NCBI GenBank assembly: GCA_902798915.1 | Contig: CADBYM010000032.1 | Span: 1-40,501 of the forward strand | Source of the DNA: an uncultured Coriobacteriaceae bacterium | Lineage (GTDB): Bacteria > Actinomycetota > Coriobacteriia > Coriobacteriales > Atopobiaceae | DNA length: 40,501 nucleotides | Direction: 5' to 3' | Shown here: in pieces, positions 1 through 7,848 of the stretch | How the letters are laid out: each line of letters starts with the position of its first letter | Numbering within the stretch: the first letter of the stretch is position 1 | Notes under the pieces: model-generated | What the model saw: the letters and a program-made list of their open reading frames with translations, nothing else | What the model was told of the DNA's origin: nothing | Databases searched by the model: none | Made by a program: the position numbers and the translations under genes

Positions 1-1
1 C

Positions 2-2944
2 AACAAGGTGATCAAGCACCTCTACGTCCACCCGCTCTACAAGGACAAGTCGAAGACCTACGCCTTCGGATGGAACACCGAGGGGGCCGACTCAGGCGTT
101 GCCGCTTGGTGCCGGCGCAAGGCGGGCAAGAAACTCTCACTGGATCGCTTTTTCTTCTATGTCCACGCCATACGCATACGCCCAGAAATGAAGCTCGTCG
201 GATGGAACACCAAGCCGGACGGCAGCGGCAAGGCCTACGGCCCTGAGGACGTCATCAAGACGCCCGCGCGCGACCTCGTGTTCTACGCCCAATACCAGAA
301 GGTTGGTCCGCAGGTGGAAGTCCATGTGAAGACCAACTTCCGGGACGAGGACGACTACACCTACCGTATCGCGAAGGGCGAGAACCTGTTTGACGACTAT
401 TATGGAACCTCGTATGAGGACGGCTACGTGCTGGTGGGCTACAGCACCAAGGCCAACGGCAAGGGCAAGTTCTACAGCCTGCGGAAGGCGACAGAGCTCA
501 GGCCGCAGAAGAGCCTCACCCTCTACCAGGTGTGGAAGAAGGCCGATGCGCCGCTCAAGTTCGTCGACAACCACGCGAAGGGGAGGAGCAGGATCTACTA
601 CGTCAAGTCCGGCGGCAGCTACCGGGTCCAGACCGATGCGCGTGAGAGCCGCGAGGGCTACCGGCTCGTCGGCTGGAACACGAAGAAGAACGGCAAGGGC
701 ACGTCATACAGGATCTATGCGGACGAGAACCTGACGGAGACCGACCCCGCGTTCGTCAGGGTTCCGAAGGGGGGCATGACGCTCTACGCGCAGTACCGGA
801 AGATCGGCGATGGCAAACAATACAAGGTGACCTACAACTCCAACTATGGCAAGGCCTCTACGTCGACCATTACGCATTTCTCGGGCACCGATTTTGATGT
901 GTGGTTCGGCATCTTCGACGTCAACTTCGTCCGCGAGGGCTACACCCTGGTGAGCTTCAACACGAAGAAGAACGGCAATGGTACGACGTACTATCCCAAC
1001 GAGGTGGTCACGATGCCTGCCAAGAACCTCACGCTCTACGCCCAGTGGAGGCAGGACAAGGTCAAGGTGGTCTTCAACCCCAATTACTCGGGCAAGGACG
1101 CCAACACGGGCAAGAAGGCGGCCAAGACCGCAGTCAAGATAGCCGCAGGCAGCCCTGCCTCTGTATGGGCTGGCTATTACCGTAAGGGCTGGGAGCTCGT
1201 CGGCTGGAACACGAAGAAGGACGGAACCGGCGCGAGCTATCACAACGACAGCCCGCTTGCGCTCAGCAAGAGCACCAACCTCTACGCGCAGTGGCAGAAG
1301 CTCACGACCATTGCCTACAGCCCCAACTACAAGGGCAAGGGCGCCAAGACCGAAAAGTTCTACTACGAGCCCGGATTCGACTCATCGCTCTCTTGCAATC
1401 TGCAGCGTGACGGCTACACGCTCGTCGGCTGGAACACGAAGAAGAACGGCAAGGGCAAGTCCTACAAGAGGTACGACACCATCGCCGTGACCAAGAAGAA
1501 CCTGACGCTCTACGCCCAGTGGAAGAAGAGAACGGCCACGCTCAAGCTCGTCGACAACTACAAGGGGGGCAGGACCAGGACATCGAAGGTCGCTCCGGGA
1601 GTTGCTCTCAGCGAGTCGAGTGCCCCCTATTATTCCGATCGTAGCGGCTACACGCTCGTGGGCTGGAACACGAAGAAGAACGGCAAGGGAACCACCTACA
1701 GCCGAAGCGGCTTCAACGTTCTCAAGCCCACGAAGAAGGGCCTTGTGCTCTACGGCGTGTGGGCAAAGGAGCCCACCATCACCTACAAGGCGAACAACGG
1801 CACACCGAAGAAGTCCTCGTCATCGTCCCCTGGCGCATATCTCGACACGCACTACTTCACGAAGAAGGGCAGGGCCATGGCGGGCTGGAACACCAAGGCC
1901 AACGGCAAGGGCGTCTCCTTCGCCGTCGGCGACGAAGTCTACAACATCCCCTCGTCGATGACCTTCTACGCGCAGTGGAGGAAGCCGACCGCAAAGATCA
2001 CCTGCAAGTGGGTGACGGACGCCGGCACGACCAAGACCAAGACCGTCGGCGTCATGGGCGGGGCCTACAACGGCTACGAGCTCACCGATCCCGCCGACCG
2101 CAAGAAGGTGTGCTTCGACGGCTGGTACACCAAGAAGAACGGCAAGGGTGACTACGTGTCTTCATCGAGCGGCGAATGCTTCATCCCCAAGGGCGGCATG
2201 ACCGTTTGGGCCGACTGGGCGAAGAAGCCGGCCCTCACCTACGACGCGAACTACGCGGGTTCCACCGCCAAGAAGGTTACGTACGTGCGGCCTTATGAGT
2301 CCACTGACCTGGCAGGGAACACCCTGTTCAAACGTGATGACTACTACATTGGGAGTTGGAACACCAAGAGGGACGGCTCGGGGGATTCGTACGATTCGCA
2401 CTGGGGCACATTCTATGCAGAGGACTCGAACGAGACCCTCTACGCCCAGTGGGTACCCAAGACGAGGCTGACCCTCGACTACAACGGTGGCACCAACGGC
2501 TCCGCCGGCACCGAGCTGGTGAAGAAGGGCATTCCTGGCTCCGATCCTGACAGCTACGACGTGAACCTCTCGCCCTACTCGGGCAAGGCCAGGCGCGCGG
2601 GCTACACGCTTGAGAGATGGTGCATCGATGACAACTCTTACTATTCGAAGGACGACACCTATTGCTGGTACAACGGCTCCAGCACGACCCTCTACGCCAT
2701 CTGGGCCAAGGACCACAAGGTGACCCTCGACGCCAACGGCGGCACGGGCGGCACCTCGTTCTCCCTGACGTACGACAACTACTCTGCGAATCTCAACGAG
2801 AAGGCGACCCCGACGCGCGACGGCTACTCCTTCGGCGGCTGGAGCACCTCGAAGACGGCGACCTCCGGTGATTCAGAGATCGTATACTACGGCAACCTCT
2901 CCTCGGACGTGACCCTCTACGCCGTCTGGGTCAAGGACGAGTAA
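2..2944 (+). CDS. InlB-type repeat surface protein, 5' end outside the window
   Basis: The frame is open from the first bases, so the first visible GTG is not a convincing start and the N-terminus, where a signal peptide would be expected, lies outside the window. About 980 residues are visible and nearly all consist of 12-13 divergent units of 70-80 residues. Each unit has a core like GYTLVGWNTKKNGKG followed about 25 residues later by LTLYAQW. This is the InlB B-repeat (Listeria-Bacteroides, Flg_new) fold, usual in extracellular adhesins. The protein is rich in Lys, Gly, Tyr and Trp. It ends directly after the last repeat (LYAVWVKDE), with no LPxTG motif, no terminal membrane helix and no recognisable wall-binding domain, so any anchor must be N-terminal or the protein is released. 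A strong hairpin follows the stop. The family assignment is firm. Ligand and role are unknown. Confidence 0.9.
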   Translation, partial: NKVIKHLYVHPLYKDKSKTYAFGWNTEGADSGVAAWCRRKAGKKLSLDRFFFYVHAIRIRPEMKLVGWNTKPDGSGKAYGPEDVIKTPARDLVFYAQYQKVGPQVEVHVKTNFRDEDDYTYRIAKGENLFDDYYGTSYEDGYVLVGYSTKANGKGKFYSLRKATELRPQKSLTLYQVWKKADAPLKFVDNHAKGRSRIYYVKSGGSYRVQTDARESREGYRLVGWNTKKNGKGTSYRIYADENLTETDPAFVRVPKGGMTLYAQYRKIGDGKQYKVTYNSNYGKASTSTITHFSGTDFDVWFGIFDVNFVREGYTLVSFNTKKNGNGTTYYPNEVVTMPAKNLTLYAQWRQDKVKVVFNPNYSGKDANTGKKAAKTAVKIAAGSPASVWAGYYRKGWELVGWNTKKDGTGASYHNDSPLALSKSTNLYAQWQKLTTIAYSPNYKGKGAKTEKFYYEPGFDSSLSCNLQRDGYTLVGWNTKKNGKGKSYKRYDTIAVTKKNLTLYAQWKKRTATLKLVDNYKGGRTRTSKVAPGVALSESSAPYYSDRSGYTLVGWNTKKNGKGTTYSRSGFNVLKPTKKGLVLYGVWAKEPTITYKANNGTPKKSSSSSPGAYLDTHYFTKKGRAMAGWNTKANGKGVSFAVGDEVYNIPSSMTFYAQWRKPTAKITCKWVTDAGTTKTKTVGVMGGAYNGYELTDPADRKKVCFDGWYTKKNGKGDYVSSSSGECFIPKGGMTVWADWAKKPALTYDANYAGSTAKKVTYVRPYESTDLAGNTLFKRDDYYIGSWNTKRDGSGDSYDSHWGTFYAEDSNETLYAQWVPKTRLTLDYNGGTNGSAGTELVKKGIPGSDPDSYDVNLSPYSGKARRAGYTLERWCIDDNSYYSKDDTYCWYNGSSTTLYAIWAKDHKVTLDANGGTGGTSFSLTYDNYSANLNEKATPTRDGYSFGGWSTSKTATSGDSEIVYYGNLSSDVTLYAVWVKDE
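190..2935 (+). repeat. Array of InlB-type repeat units
   Basis: About twelve consecutive units recur at roughly 200-260 bp. Each contains a variant of the core GWNTKKNGKG and ends in LYAQW or a close variant (LYQVW, LYGVW, VWADW, LYAIW, LYAVW). The central units, near 0.65-1.75 kb, are most alike also at the DNA level, with aacacgaagaagaacggcaa recurring. The units near the 3' end are the most diverged. Such arrays can gain or lose units by recombination. Confidence 0.85.
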
Positions 2945-2992
2945 AGTCGCAGGGCGATGACCCCGCCCAGCGCGAAATGCACCCCAGTTCTA

Positions 2993-3027
2993 GGGGGTGC
3001 CCCAGGAGCGTATCCTGGGGCACCCCC
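2993..3027. terminator. Perfect 15-bp hairpin between convergent genes
   Basis: Arm 2993-3007 (GGGGGTGCCCCAGGA) is exactly complementary to 3013-3027 around a 5-base loop (GCGTA). It lies between the stop of the repeat protein (+) and the stop of the FKBP gene (-), so it can serve both strands. Neither side has a clear T-run, so it is a very stable but non-canonical terminator. Confidence 0.75.
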
Positions 3028-3071
3028 CCTGTCTGCGCCATTGGGAAGTGGCCCTTCTCGCGCGAAGATCG

Positions 3072-3497
3072 CTACTTCGCCTCAAGCAGCTCAATCTCGA
3101 AGTTGAGGGCCTTGCCGGCCATCTCGTGGTTCAAGTCGAAGGTGATGGCCGTGTTGTTCTTGTCGGTGACGGTGGCTTGCATGGGCTGCCCTGTTACCGA
3201 TTGCAGCATGACGCGCTGTCCGATGGCGAGGCTTTCCGCACCGGGAAGCTGCACGAGGGGAATGGTCTGCACCAGCTCCATGCGACGCGGGCCATAGGCA
3301 TCGGCAGGCTCAAGGCGAATGCGCACCGTCTCACCCACTGCCATGTCGCGCACGGCAGCGTCGAACCCGGGAATCATCTGGCCGGCCATGCACGTGAAGG
3401 CGAGGGGTTCGCCCCGGTCGCGCGAGGAGTCGAACTTGGTGCCGTCGTCGAGGGTCCCCACGTAGTGGACCTTCACCTGCTTGCCTTCGTTGCTCAT
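3072..3497 (-). CDS. FKBP-type peptidyl-prolyl isomerase, SlyD-like
   Basis: The product is a 141-residue cytoplasmic prolyl cis-trans isomerase and probable folding chaperone. It begins VKVHYVGTLDDGTKFDSS, has the FKBP strand motif MIPGFDAAVRDMAVGE, and then an inserted flap region as in SlyD before FDLNHEMAGKALNFEIELLE, which is nearly diagnostic for SlyD/SlpA-type FKBPs. It lacks the His/Cys-rich metal-binding tail of E. coli SlyD and has no signal peptide. The start at 3497 is chosen because GAAAGGA precedes it at good distance and the FKBP fold starts right after. A longer frame upstream has no such site. The gene is divergent from murI and has a candidate extended -10 at 3531-3539. It appears to be a single-gene unit ending at the hairpin near 3.0 kb. 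Confidence 0.93.
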   Translation of the reverse strand: MSNEGKQVKVHYVGTLDDGTKFDSSRDRGEPLAFTCMAGQMIPGFDAAVRDMAVGETVRIRLEPADAYGPRRMELVQTIPLVQLPGAESLAIGQRVMLQSVTGQPMQATVTDKNNTAITFDLNHEMAGKALNFEIELLEAK

Positions 3498-3530
3498 ATA
3501 CGTCCTTTCGTTGGAGTTGCAATGTGCGCT

Positions 3531-3539
3531 AGTGTACCA
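3531..3539 (-). promoter_or_regulatory. Candidate extended -10 for the FKBP gene
   Basis: Read on the minus strand this is TGGTACACT, an extended -10 (TGn plus TACACT) 34 bases upstream of the FKBP start. No good -35 is visible at 16-18 bp. Confidence 0.45.
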
Positions 3540-3566
3540 TGGAGGGGACGAGTTGGAGGTCACGCA

Positions 3567-4340
3567 TTGAATGCAGATGAATACAAGGGATGGGTCGGGG
3601 TCTTTGACTCAGGGGTAGGCGGCATCAGCGTGCTGCGTGCGCTGGTGAGCGAGCTGCCTCAGGAGCGGTTTGTCTACTTCGGCGACTCGGCCCATGCGCC
3701 CTATGGCGAGAAGACGCCCAAGGAGGTCTTGGACCTCTCACACGGTATCGTGGAACGGCTGTTGGGTGCCGGATGCAAGGCCATCGTGATTGCGTGCAAC
3801 ACGGCAACCTCGGCTGCCGCCGCGCAGCTGCGTGCGGCGTACCCTGAGGTGCCGATCATTGGGGTGGAGCCGGCCTTGAAGCCCGCAGTTCTCGCCACAC
3901 CCGACGGCGCGGTGCTCGTGATGGCGACGCCCATGACGGTGAGGCTCGAGAAGTTCCAGCATCTCATGGAGGAGTGGGGAAGTGGTGCCCGCGTCATTGC
4001 CGTACCTTGTGAGGGGCTTGCCGCACGCATCGAGCAGGGCAGGTTGCAGGATGCCGACCTTGTTGAGCTCATCGATTCTTTGGTGGGGAGCTATGCGGGG
4101 TCGGTGGATGCCGTTGTCCTTGGCTGCACCCACTATCCGTTCGTCATCGGGCAGATTCGCCAGGTGCTTGGTGGCGTGCCCTTCTACGACGGGGGAGCGG
4201 GAACGGCACGGCAGCTGAAGCGGCGCCTCGAGGAATGCGGGCTTCTCGCGAGCGAGGAGGCTGCAGGTGCGGTGGAATTTCTCTCGAGCAAGGACACGCC
4301 TGAGGAGCTGGCTCTGTACCAAAGCTTCTTTGAAGCATAA
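3567..4340 (+). CDS. murI: Glutamate racemase
   Basis: MurI interconverts L- and D-glutamate for peptidoglycan precursor synthesis in the cytoplasm. The 257-residue product has all family signatures. These are FDSGVGG with Asp14, YFGDSAHAPYG, IACNTATSA with catalytic Cys77, and LGCTHYP with the second catalytic Cys187, so both acid/base thiols are present and the enzyme should be active without cofactor. The start is a TTG at 3567, chosen because GGAGGT lies six bases upstream and the protein then begins NADEYKGWVGVFDSGVGG at the usual distance. The open frame extends far upstream but overlaps the FKBP gene antisense and carries no family sequence. The gene stands alone between divergent FKBP and convergent degV. 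A strong hairpin follows. Length is normal for the family. Confidence 0.95.
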   Translation: MNADEYKGWVGVFDSGVGGISVLRALVSELPQERFVYFGDSAHAPYGEKTPKEVLDLSHGIVERLLGAGCKAIVIACNTATSAAAAQLRAAYPEVPIIGVEPALKPAVLATPDGAVLVMATPMTVRLEKFQHLMEEWGSGARVIAVPCEGLAARIEQGRLQDADLVELIDSLVGSYAGSVDAVVLGCTHYPFVIGQIRQVLGGVPFYDGGAGTARQLKRRLEECGLLASEEAAGAVEFLSSKDTPEELALYQSFFEA

Positions 4341-4359
4341 GGGTTGCCTAAGGAGAGGA

Positions 4360-4390
4360 ACCGCCCGGGGGACTGTTCCCCTCGGGCGGT
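4360..4390. terminator. Hairpin between murI and degV
   Basis: Arms 4360-4371 and 4379-4390 pair over 12 bp (one G-T pair) with a 7-base loop. It sits 20 bases after the murI stop and 24 bases beyond the degV stop on the other strand, so it probably ends transcripts from both. Confidence 0.75.
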
Positions 4391-4413
4391 CCAATCCATG
4401 TGGAGCAACCCAG

Positions 4414-5301
4414 CTAGCAGCGCGGCGCGCCCCAGAAGGAGAGGACGACGGTGCCCGGTCCGAGGTGGCAGCCGATGCCTGCGCCCACGTCGAATATCTC
4501 GACCTTGCCGTCACGCAGCTTGTGGAACTTGGCCTCCACCATGCTTGCGACCGCCTTGGCGTCGGCGAGGCACTCGGTGTTCGTGATGAAGACGCGCTGG
4601 TCGTAGTCGAAGCCATTCTGCGCGAGGGTCTCCATCTTCATGAGCTGACGCTGGAACGCTTTGCGCTTGGTGCGAATCTTCTCCTTTACGGCAAGGGTGC
4701 CGTCGGGCTCGATGTCGAGCATGGGGCAGATGTTGAGCATGCCGCCCAAAAGGCCGGCAGCCTTGGAGACGCGACCGCCGCGAATGAGGAACGTGAGGTC
4801 GGTCGTCACAAACCACGTGTTGAGCTCGGCCTTGTGCGCCTCGGTCCATGCGGCGAGGTCTTCCAGCGAGTAGCCCTCGTCGCGCAGGTCAGCGAGCTTG
4901 TCCATCAACAATCCATAGCCACTGCTTCCCGAGGTGGAGTCGATGACGATGACCTTGCGCTCGGGGAACTCCTGAGCGATGCTGTCGCGCGCCATGCAGG
5001 CCGATCCATACGTTCCCGAGAGGCCCGATGCGAGGCAGATGTGCAGAATGTCCTTGCCGGCCTCGAGGAAGGGGCGCCAGTCGTTCATGTATTCGCCTAC
5101 GCTGATCTGGCTTGTCCTCACCTCGGCGCCTGCGAGCATGCGTGCGTAGAGGTCGGCAGGCGGGATGGTCTTGCCGAAGTCATCCTTGCAAACCTTGCCG
5201 TTGATTTCGTAATTGAAGTAGAGGTAGTGGACGTCGCGAGAGTCAAGCCATTCTTGCGACAAGTCGCACATGGAGCAGCAGCTCAAGACATAGTCTGCCA
5301 T
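4414..5301 (-). CDS. DegV family fatty-acid-binding protein
   Basis: This is a 295-residue DegV-fold protein. The family (FakB-like) binds a fatty acid and, in Firmicutes, presents it to a fatty-acid kinase. No kinase gene is present here. The product starts MADYVLSCCSMCDL, carries the mid-protein SGLSGTYGSACMARDSI typical of the ligand-binding region, then VIDSTSGSSGYGLLMDKL, a RGGRVSKAAGLLGGMLNI segment, and a C-terminal GAGIGCHLGPG loop. The start at 5301 is preceded by AAAGGGA. A longer frame upstream lacks a ribosome site and family similarity. An N-terminal Cys-Cys-x-x-Cys cluster (CCSMC) replaces the usual DSTADL-like start and is atypical, so ligand and function are less certain. The gene appears monocistronic with a palindrome in its promoter region. 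Confidence 0.87.
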   Translation of the reverse strand: MADYVLSCCSMCDLSQEWLDSRDVHYLYFNYEINGKVCKDDFGKTIPPADLYARMLAGAEVRTSQISVGEYMNDWRPFLEAGKDILHICLASGLSGTYGSACMARDSIAQEFPERKVIVIDSTSGSSGYGLLMDKLADLRDEGYSLEDLAAWTEAHKAELNTWFVTTDLTFLIRGGRVSKAAGLLGGMLNICPMLDIEPDGTLAVKEKIRTKRKAFQRQLMKMETLAQNGFDYDQRVFITNTECLADAKAVASMVEAKFHKLRDGKVEIFDVGAGIGCHLGPGTVVLSFWGAPRC

Positions 5302-5336
5302 CAAGGTCCCTTTCGATTGCTGTCGTTCAGGAATGC

Positions 5337-5350
5337 ACATGCTAGCATGT
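5337..5350. promoter_or_regulatory. 14-bp perfect palindrome overlapping the likely degV -10
   Basis: ACATGCTAGCATGT is self-complementary over all 14 bases. On the minus strand it contains TGCTAGCAT, which fits an extended -10, about 38-46 bases before the degV start. A palindrome placed on a -10 is a reasonable repressor operator, but no regulator gene is adjacent. Confidence 0.45.
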
Positions 5351-5416
5351 TTCGTTGAATGAATTGTGAACTGCGCCGCAAATCCCGCACGTAGGCGGTG
5401 CGTGCGCGGCACAAGA

Positions 5417-5450
5417 AGGCAGGCCACCACCTGGGGGTGATGGCCTGCCT
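5417..5450 (-). terminator. Hairpin after the GGGtGRT gene
   Basis: Arms 5417-5426 and 5441-5450 (AGGCAGGCCA/TGGCCTGCCT) pair perfectly and extend after one mismatch by four more pairs (28-31 with 36-39). On the minus strand the stem is followed by TTCTTGT, weakly T-rich. It lies 33 bases past the stop of the GGGtGRT gene and upstream of degV. Confidence 0.8.
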
Positions 5451-5482
5451 GCCGAGTCAACGTACGTAAGAGAGAGGAAGCG

Positions 5483-6484
5483 CTATGCCAGAGCCTGCTC
5501 GACGGCGACGCCGCACGCGACGGTGCAGCCGACCATGGGGTTGTTGCCCATGCCGATGAGGCCCATCATGTCCACGTGCGCGGGCACGGAGGAGGAGCCG
5601 GCGAACTGAGCGGAGCTGTGCATACGGCCCATGGTGTCGGTCATGCCATAGGAGGCGGGGCCGGCGTGCATGTTGTCCGGATGCAGCGTACGGCCGGTGC
5701 CACCACCGGAAGCGACGGAGAAGTACTTCTTGCCAGCCAGGACGCGCTCCTTGAAGTAGGTGCCCGCCACGGGGTGCTGGAAGCGAGTCGGGTTGGTCGA
5801 GTTGCCGGTGATGGAGATGTCGGCATTCTCGTGCCACATGATGGCAACGCCCTCGCGGACGTCGTCGGCGCCGTAGCAGTTGACCTTGGAGCGCGGGCCA
5901 TCGGAATACGGAATGCTCTGAACGACCTCAAGCTCGCCGGTGAAGTAGTCGAACTTGGTCTGGACGTAGGTGAAGCCATTGATGCGGGCGATGATCTGGG
6001 CAGCGTCCTTGCCAAGACCGTTCAGGATGACGCGCAGCGGCTTCTTGCGAGCCTTGTTGGCGTTGTTGGCGATGCCGATAGCGCCCTCAGCGGCTGCAAA
6101 GGACTCATGGCCAGCCAGGAATGCGAAGCACTCGGTGTCCTCGCCGAGCAGCATGGCGCCCAGGTTGCCGTGGCCCAGACCGACCTTGCGGTCCTCGGCG
6201 ACGGAGCCGGGCACGCAGAAGGCCTGCAGGCCGATGCCGATGGCGGCAGCGGCGTCGGAAGCGTTCTTGCAGCCCTTCTTCACTGCGATGGCGCAGCCGA
6301 GGGTGTAAGCCCACTTGGCGTTCTCGAATGCGATGGACTGGATGTCCTCGGTGATCTCGTACGGATTGAACCCGAGGTCGGTGCAGATCTTGAGGGCTTC
6401 CTCGAGATCGGCGATGCCATACTCAGCGAGGGTCTTGTTGATCTTGTCGATGCGGCGCTCATAGCCTTCGAACGATACTGCCAT
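5483..6484 (-). CDS. GGGtGRT protein
   Basis: This is a 333-residue protein of the family named for its GGGTGRT motif, here at residues 260-266. It is conserved in anaerobic Firmicutes and Coriobacteriia, usually beside an IscU-like protein, as here. Biochemical function is not established to my knowledge. Visible features are several conserved cysteines (KICTDLG, TLGCAIAVKKGC, AFCVPG, VNCYGAD, VGCTVACG), Gly-rich loops (GLGHGNLGAMLLGED) and NGLGKDAAQIIARINGF. There is no signal peptide or membrane helix. The start at 6484 has GGGAG eight bases upstream. An in-frame GTG nine bases earlier falls inside that ribosome site and is rejected. It is the second gene of a two-gene operon, 22 bases after the scaffold gene, and ends at a strong hairpin. 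Cys content and partner suggest a role in Fe-S or sulfur chemistry, which is inference. Confidence 0.93.
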   Translation of the reverse strand: MAVSFEGYERRIDKINKTLAEYGIADLEEALKICTDLGFNPYEITEDIQSIAFENAKWAYTLGCAIAVKKGCKNASDAAAAIGIGLQAFCVPGSVAEDRKVGLGHGNLGAMLLGEDTECFAFLAGHESFAAAEGAIGIANNANKARKKPLRVILNGLGKDAAQIIARINGFTYVQTKFDYFTGELEVVQSIPYSDGPRSKVNCYGADDVREGVAIMWHENADISITGNSTNPTRFQHPVAGTYFKERVLAGKKYFSVASGGGTGRTLHPDNMHAGPASYGMTDTMGRMHSSAQFAGSSSVPAHVDMMGLIGMGNNPMVGCTVACGVAVEQALA

Positions 6485-6506
6485 GTATATCACTCCCTTC
6501 CTTTAA

Positions 6507-7199
6507 TTACTCTTTGCGCGGGTCGATGGTCTTGGCGGGGGCGTCCCACTGGCCGTAGCGGCCGGTGTTGGCCTTGATGGCCTCGTTGGCATCCTTGCCG
6601 GCCTTGACGTCGTCCATGAACTTGCCGAGATTCAGGAACTCGAAGCCGATAATCTCGTTGTTCTCGTTGAGGGCAAGCTGGGTGATGTAGCCCTGTGCAA
6701 GCTCGAGATAACGTGCGCCCTTAGCGGCGGTACCGTACGTGGTGCCGATCATGGTGCGCAGGCCCTTGCCAAGGTCGTCGAGGCCAGCACCGATGGGGAG
6801 GCCGTCCTCGGAGAATGCGGTCTGGGTGCGGCCGTAGACAATCTGGAGGAACAGCTCGCGCATGGCAACGTTGATGGCGTCGCACACGAGGTCGGTGTTC
6901 AGTGCCTCAAGGATGGTCTTCTTCGGCAGGATCTCGGCGGCCATGGCGGCAGAGTGGGTCATGCCAGAGCAGCCCAGGGTCTCGATGAGGGCTTCCTCGA
7001 TGATGCCCTTCTTGACGTTGAGGCTCAGCTTGCAGCCGCCCTGCTGAGGTGCGCACCAGCCGATGCCATGGGTGTAGCCCGAGATGTCCTCAAGCTGCTT
7101 TGCCTGTACCCATGCACCCTCCTCGGGGATGGGCGCGGGTCCGTGGTATGCACCCTTGGTGACTGGGCACATCTTCTCCACATCTGACGAATACTGCAT
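6507..7199 (-). CDS. IscU-like iron-sulfur cluster assembly scaffold-type protein
   Basis: This is a 230-residue cytoplasmic protein with an IscU/NifU-N-like core. Cysteines sit at 49 and 56 (GWCAPQQGGCKL), 77 (LGCSGMTHSAAMAAEIL) and 106 (DLVCDAINVAMRE), a spacing reminiscent of the three scaffold ligands. The C-terminal half (GLDDLGKGLRTMIGTTYG, AKGARYLELAQGY) is the extension seen in the version that accompanies GGGtGRT proteins. No cysteine desulfurase or SUF gene is present in the window, so this pair seems separate from general Fe-S assembly. The start at 7199 has GAGAGGAG upstream. A longer frame to 7313 has no ribosome site. It is the first gene of the operon, with about 210 bases of non-coding DNA upstream. 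Confidence 0.88.
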   Translation of the reverse strand: MQYSSDVEKMCPVTKGAYHGPAPIPEEGAWVQAKQLEDISGYTHGIGWCAPQQGGCKLSLNVKKGIIEEALIETLGCSGMTHSAAMAAEILPKKTILEALNTDLVCDAINVAMRELFLQIVYGRTQTAFSEDGLPIGAGLDDLGKGLRTMIGTTYGTAAKGARYLELAQGYITQLALNENNEIIGFEFLNLGKFMDDVKAGKDANEAIKANTGRYGQWDAPAKTIDPRKE

Positions 7200-7410
7200 A
7201 AAAGCTCCTCTCCACAAATCTTGCGGGGCAACCCCATGGCACCCCACCATTTGCACAGCTAACAAGCATGATAGGTGCATCGCATCGCAATGCACGCGAA
7301 AAAAGAAAACCATTCCGTGGAAGGTCTAAAATACGCCGCTGAGCCGCATTCTGCCGCTATCGCAGGACTTGAAGGTTGGCAATCGATTGAGGGCAGCGGC
7401 CTTGCAGTGG
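7200..7410. other. Non-coding leader/promoter region of the scaffold operon
   Basis: These 211 bases separate the scaffold gene start from the stop of the DUF3592 gene, both on the minus strand. They must hold the operon promoter and the end of the upstream transcript. TATCAT on the minus strand near 7268-7273 could be a -10, but no convincing -35 was found. No small gene was recognised. Confidence 0.4.
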
Positions 7411-7839
7411 TTAGCTGATGAAGATTACCAGTGCGGCGATGCCACTGAAGATGAGTCCTGCGATGCCGAGGTAGAGCAGGACCTTCATGCCCGTGCGCTG
7501 GCCGAACGTGCCCTCGCGCGAGGCCCATACGTACGTGGGGTCTGCCGGGTCGTAGTACACGGTACAAGGCGTGCCGGGGTCTTGGGACGTGATGCCGCCG
7601 AAGCCCTCGGCATACTCCACCTCGAGTTCGTAGCGCACGCCGTCTACGGAGTAGCTCACGACGGGCATGAAGTAGGTCGTCTTGGCCATGCGGTGCGCGT
7701 TCTCGCGCACGAACGTGCCGGGGACGCTCTGGGTGCAGCGCTTAATCTTGTGATTGATGGTGATGAGCGTCGGGATGGCGATGACCACGAACGTTATGGA
7801 GAAGATGGGCACGAAGATGACGAGGAGTGGAGAAAACAT
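7411..7839 (-). CDS. DUF3592-type small membrane protein
   Basis: The 142-residue product has an N-terminal hydrophobic helix (about residues 2-27), a soluble beta-rich middle containing YFMPVVSYSVDGVRYELE and the DUF3592-like YYDPADPTYVW, and a C-terminal helix (about 119-141). The function of DUF3592 proteins is unknown, and the fold suggests a membrane-tethered beta domain. The ribosome site TAGGAG overlaps the stop codon of the helicase gene nine bases upstream, so the two are probably translationally coupled. No catalytic residues are evident. Confidence 0.8.
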   Translation of the reverse strand: MFSPLLVIFVPIFSITFVVIAIPTLITINHKIKRCTQSVPGTFVRENAHRMAKTTYFMPVVSYSVDGVRYELEVEYAEGFGGITSQDPGTPCTVYYDPADPTYVWASREGTFGQRTGMKVLLYLGIAGLIFSGIAALVIFIS

Positions 7840-7848
7840 GCGCTGCTC

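Noticed and set aside
5576..6577. Long open frame of 333 codons on the plus strand across the GGGtGRT gene
   Set aside because: It runs antisense to a well-conserved gene, has no ribosome site and no family similarity. Long antisense frames are expected in GC-rich genes.
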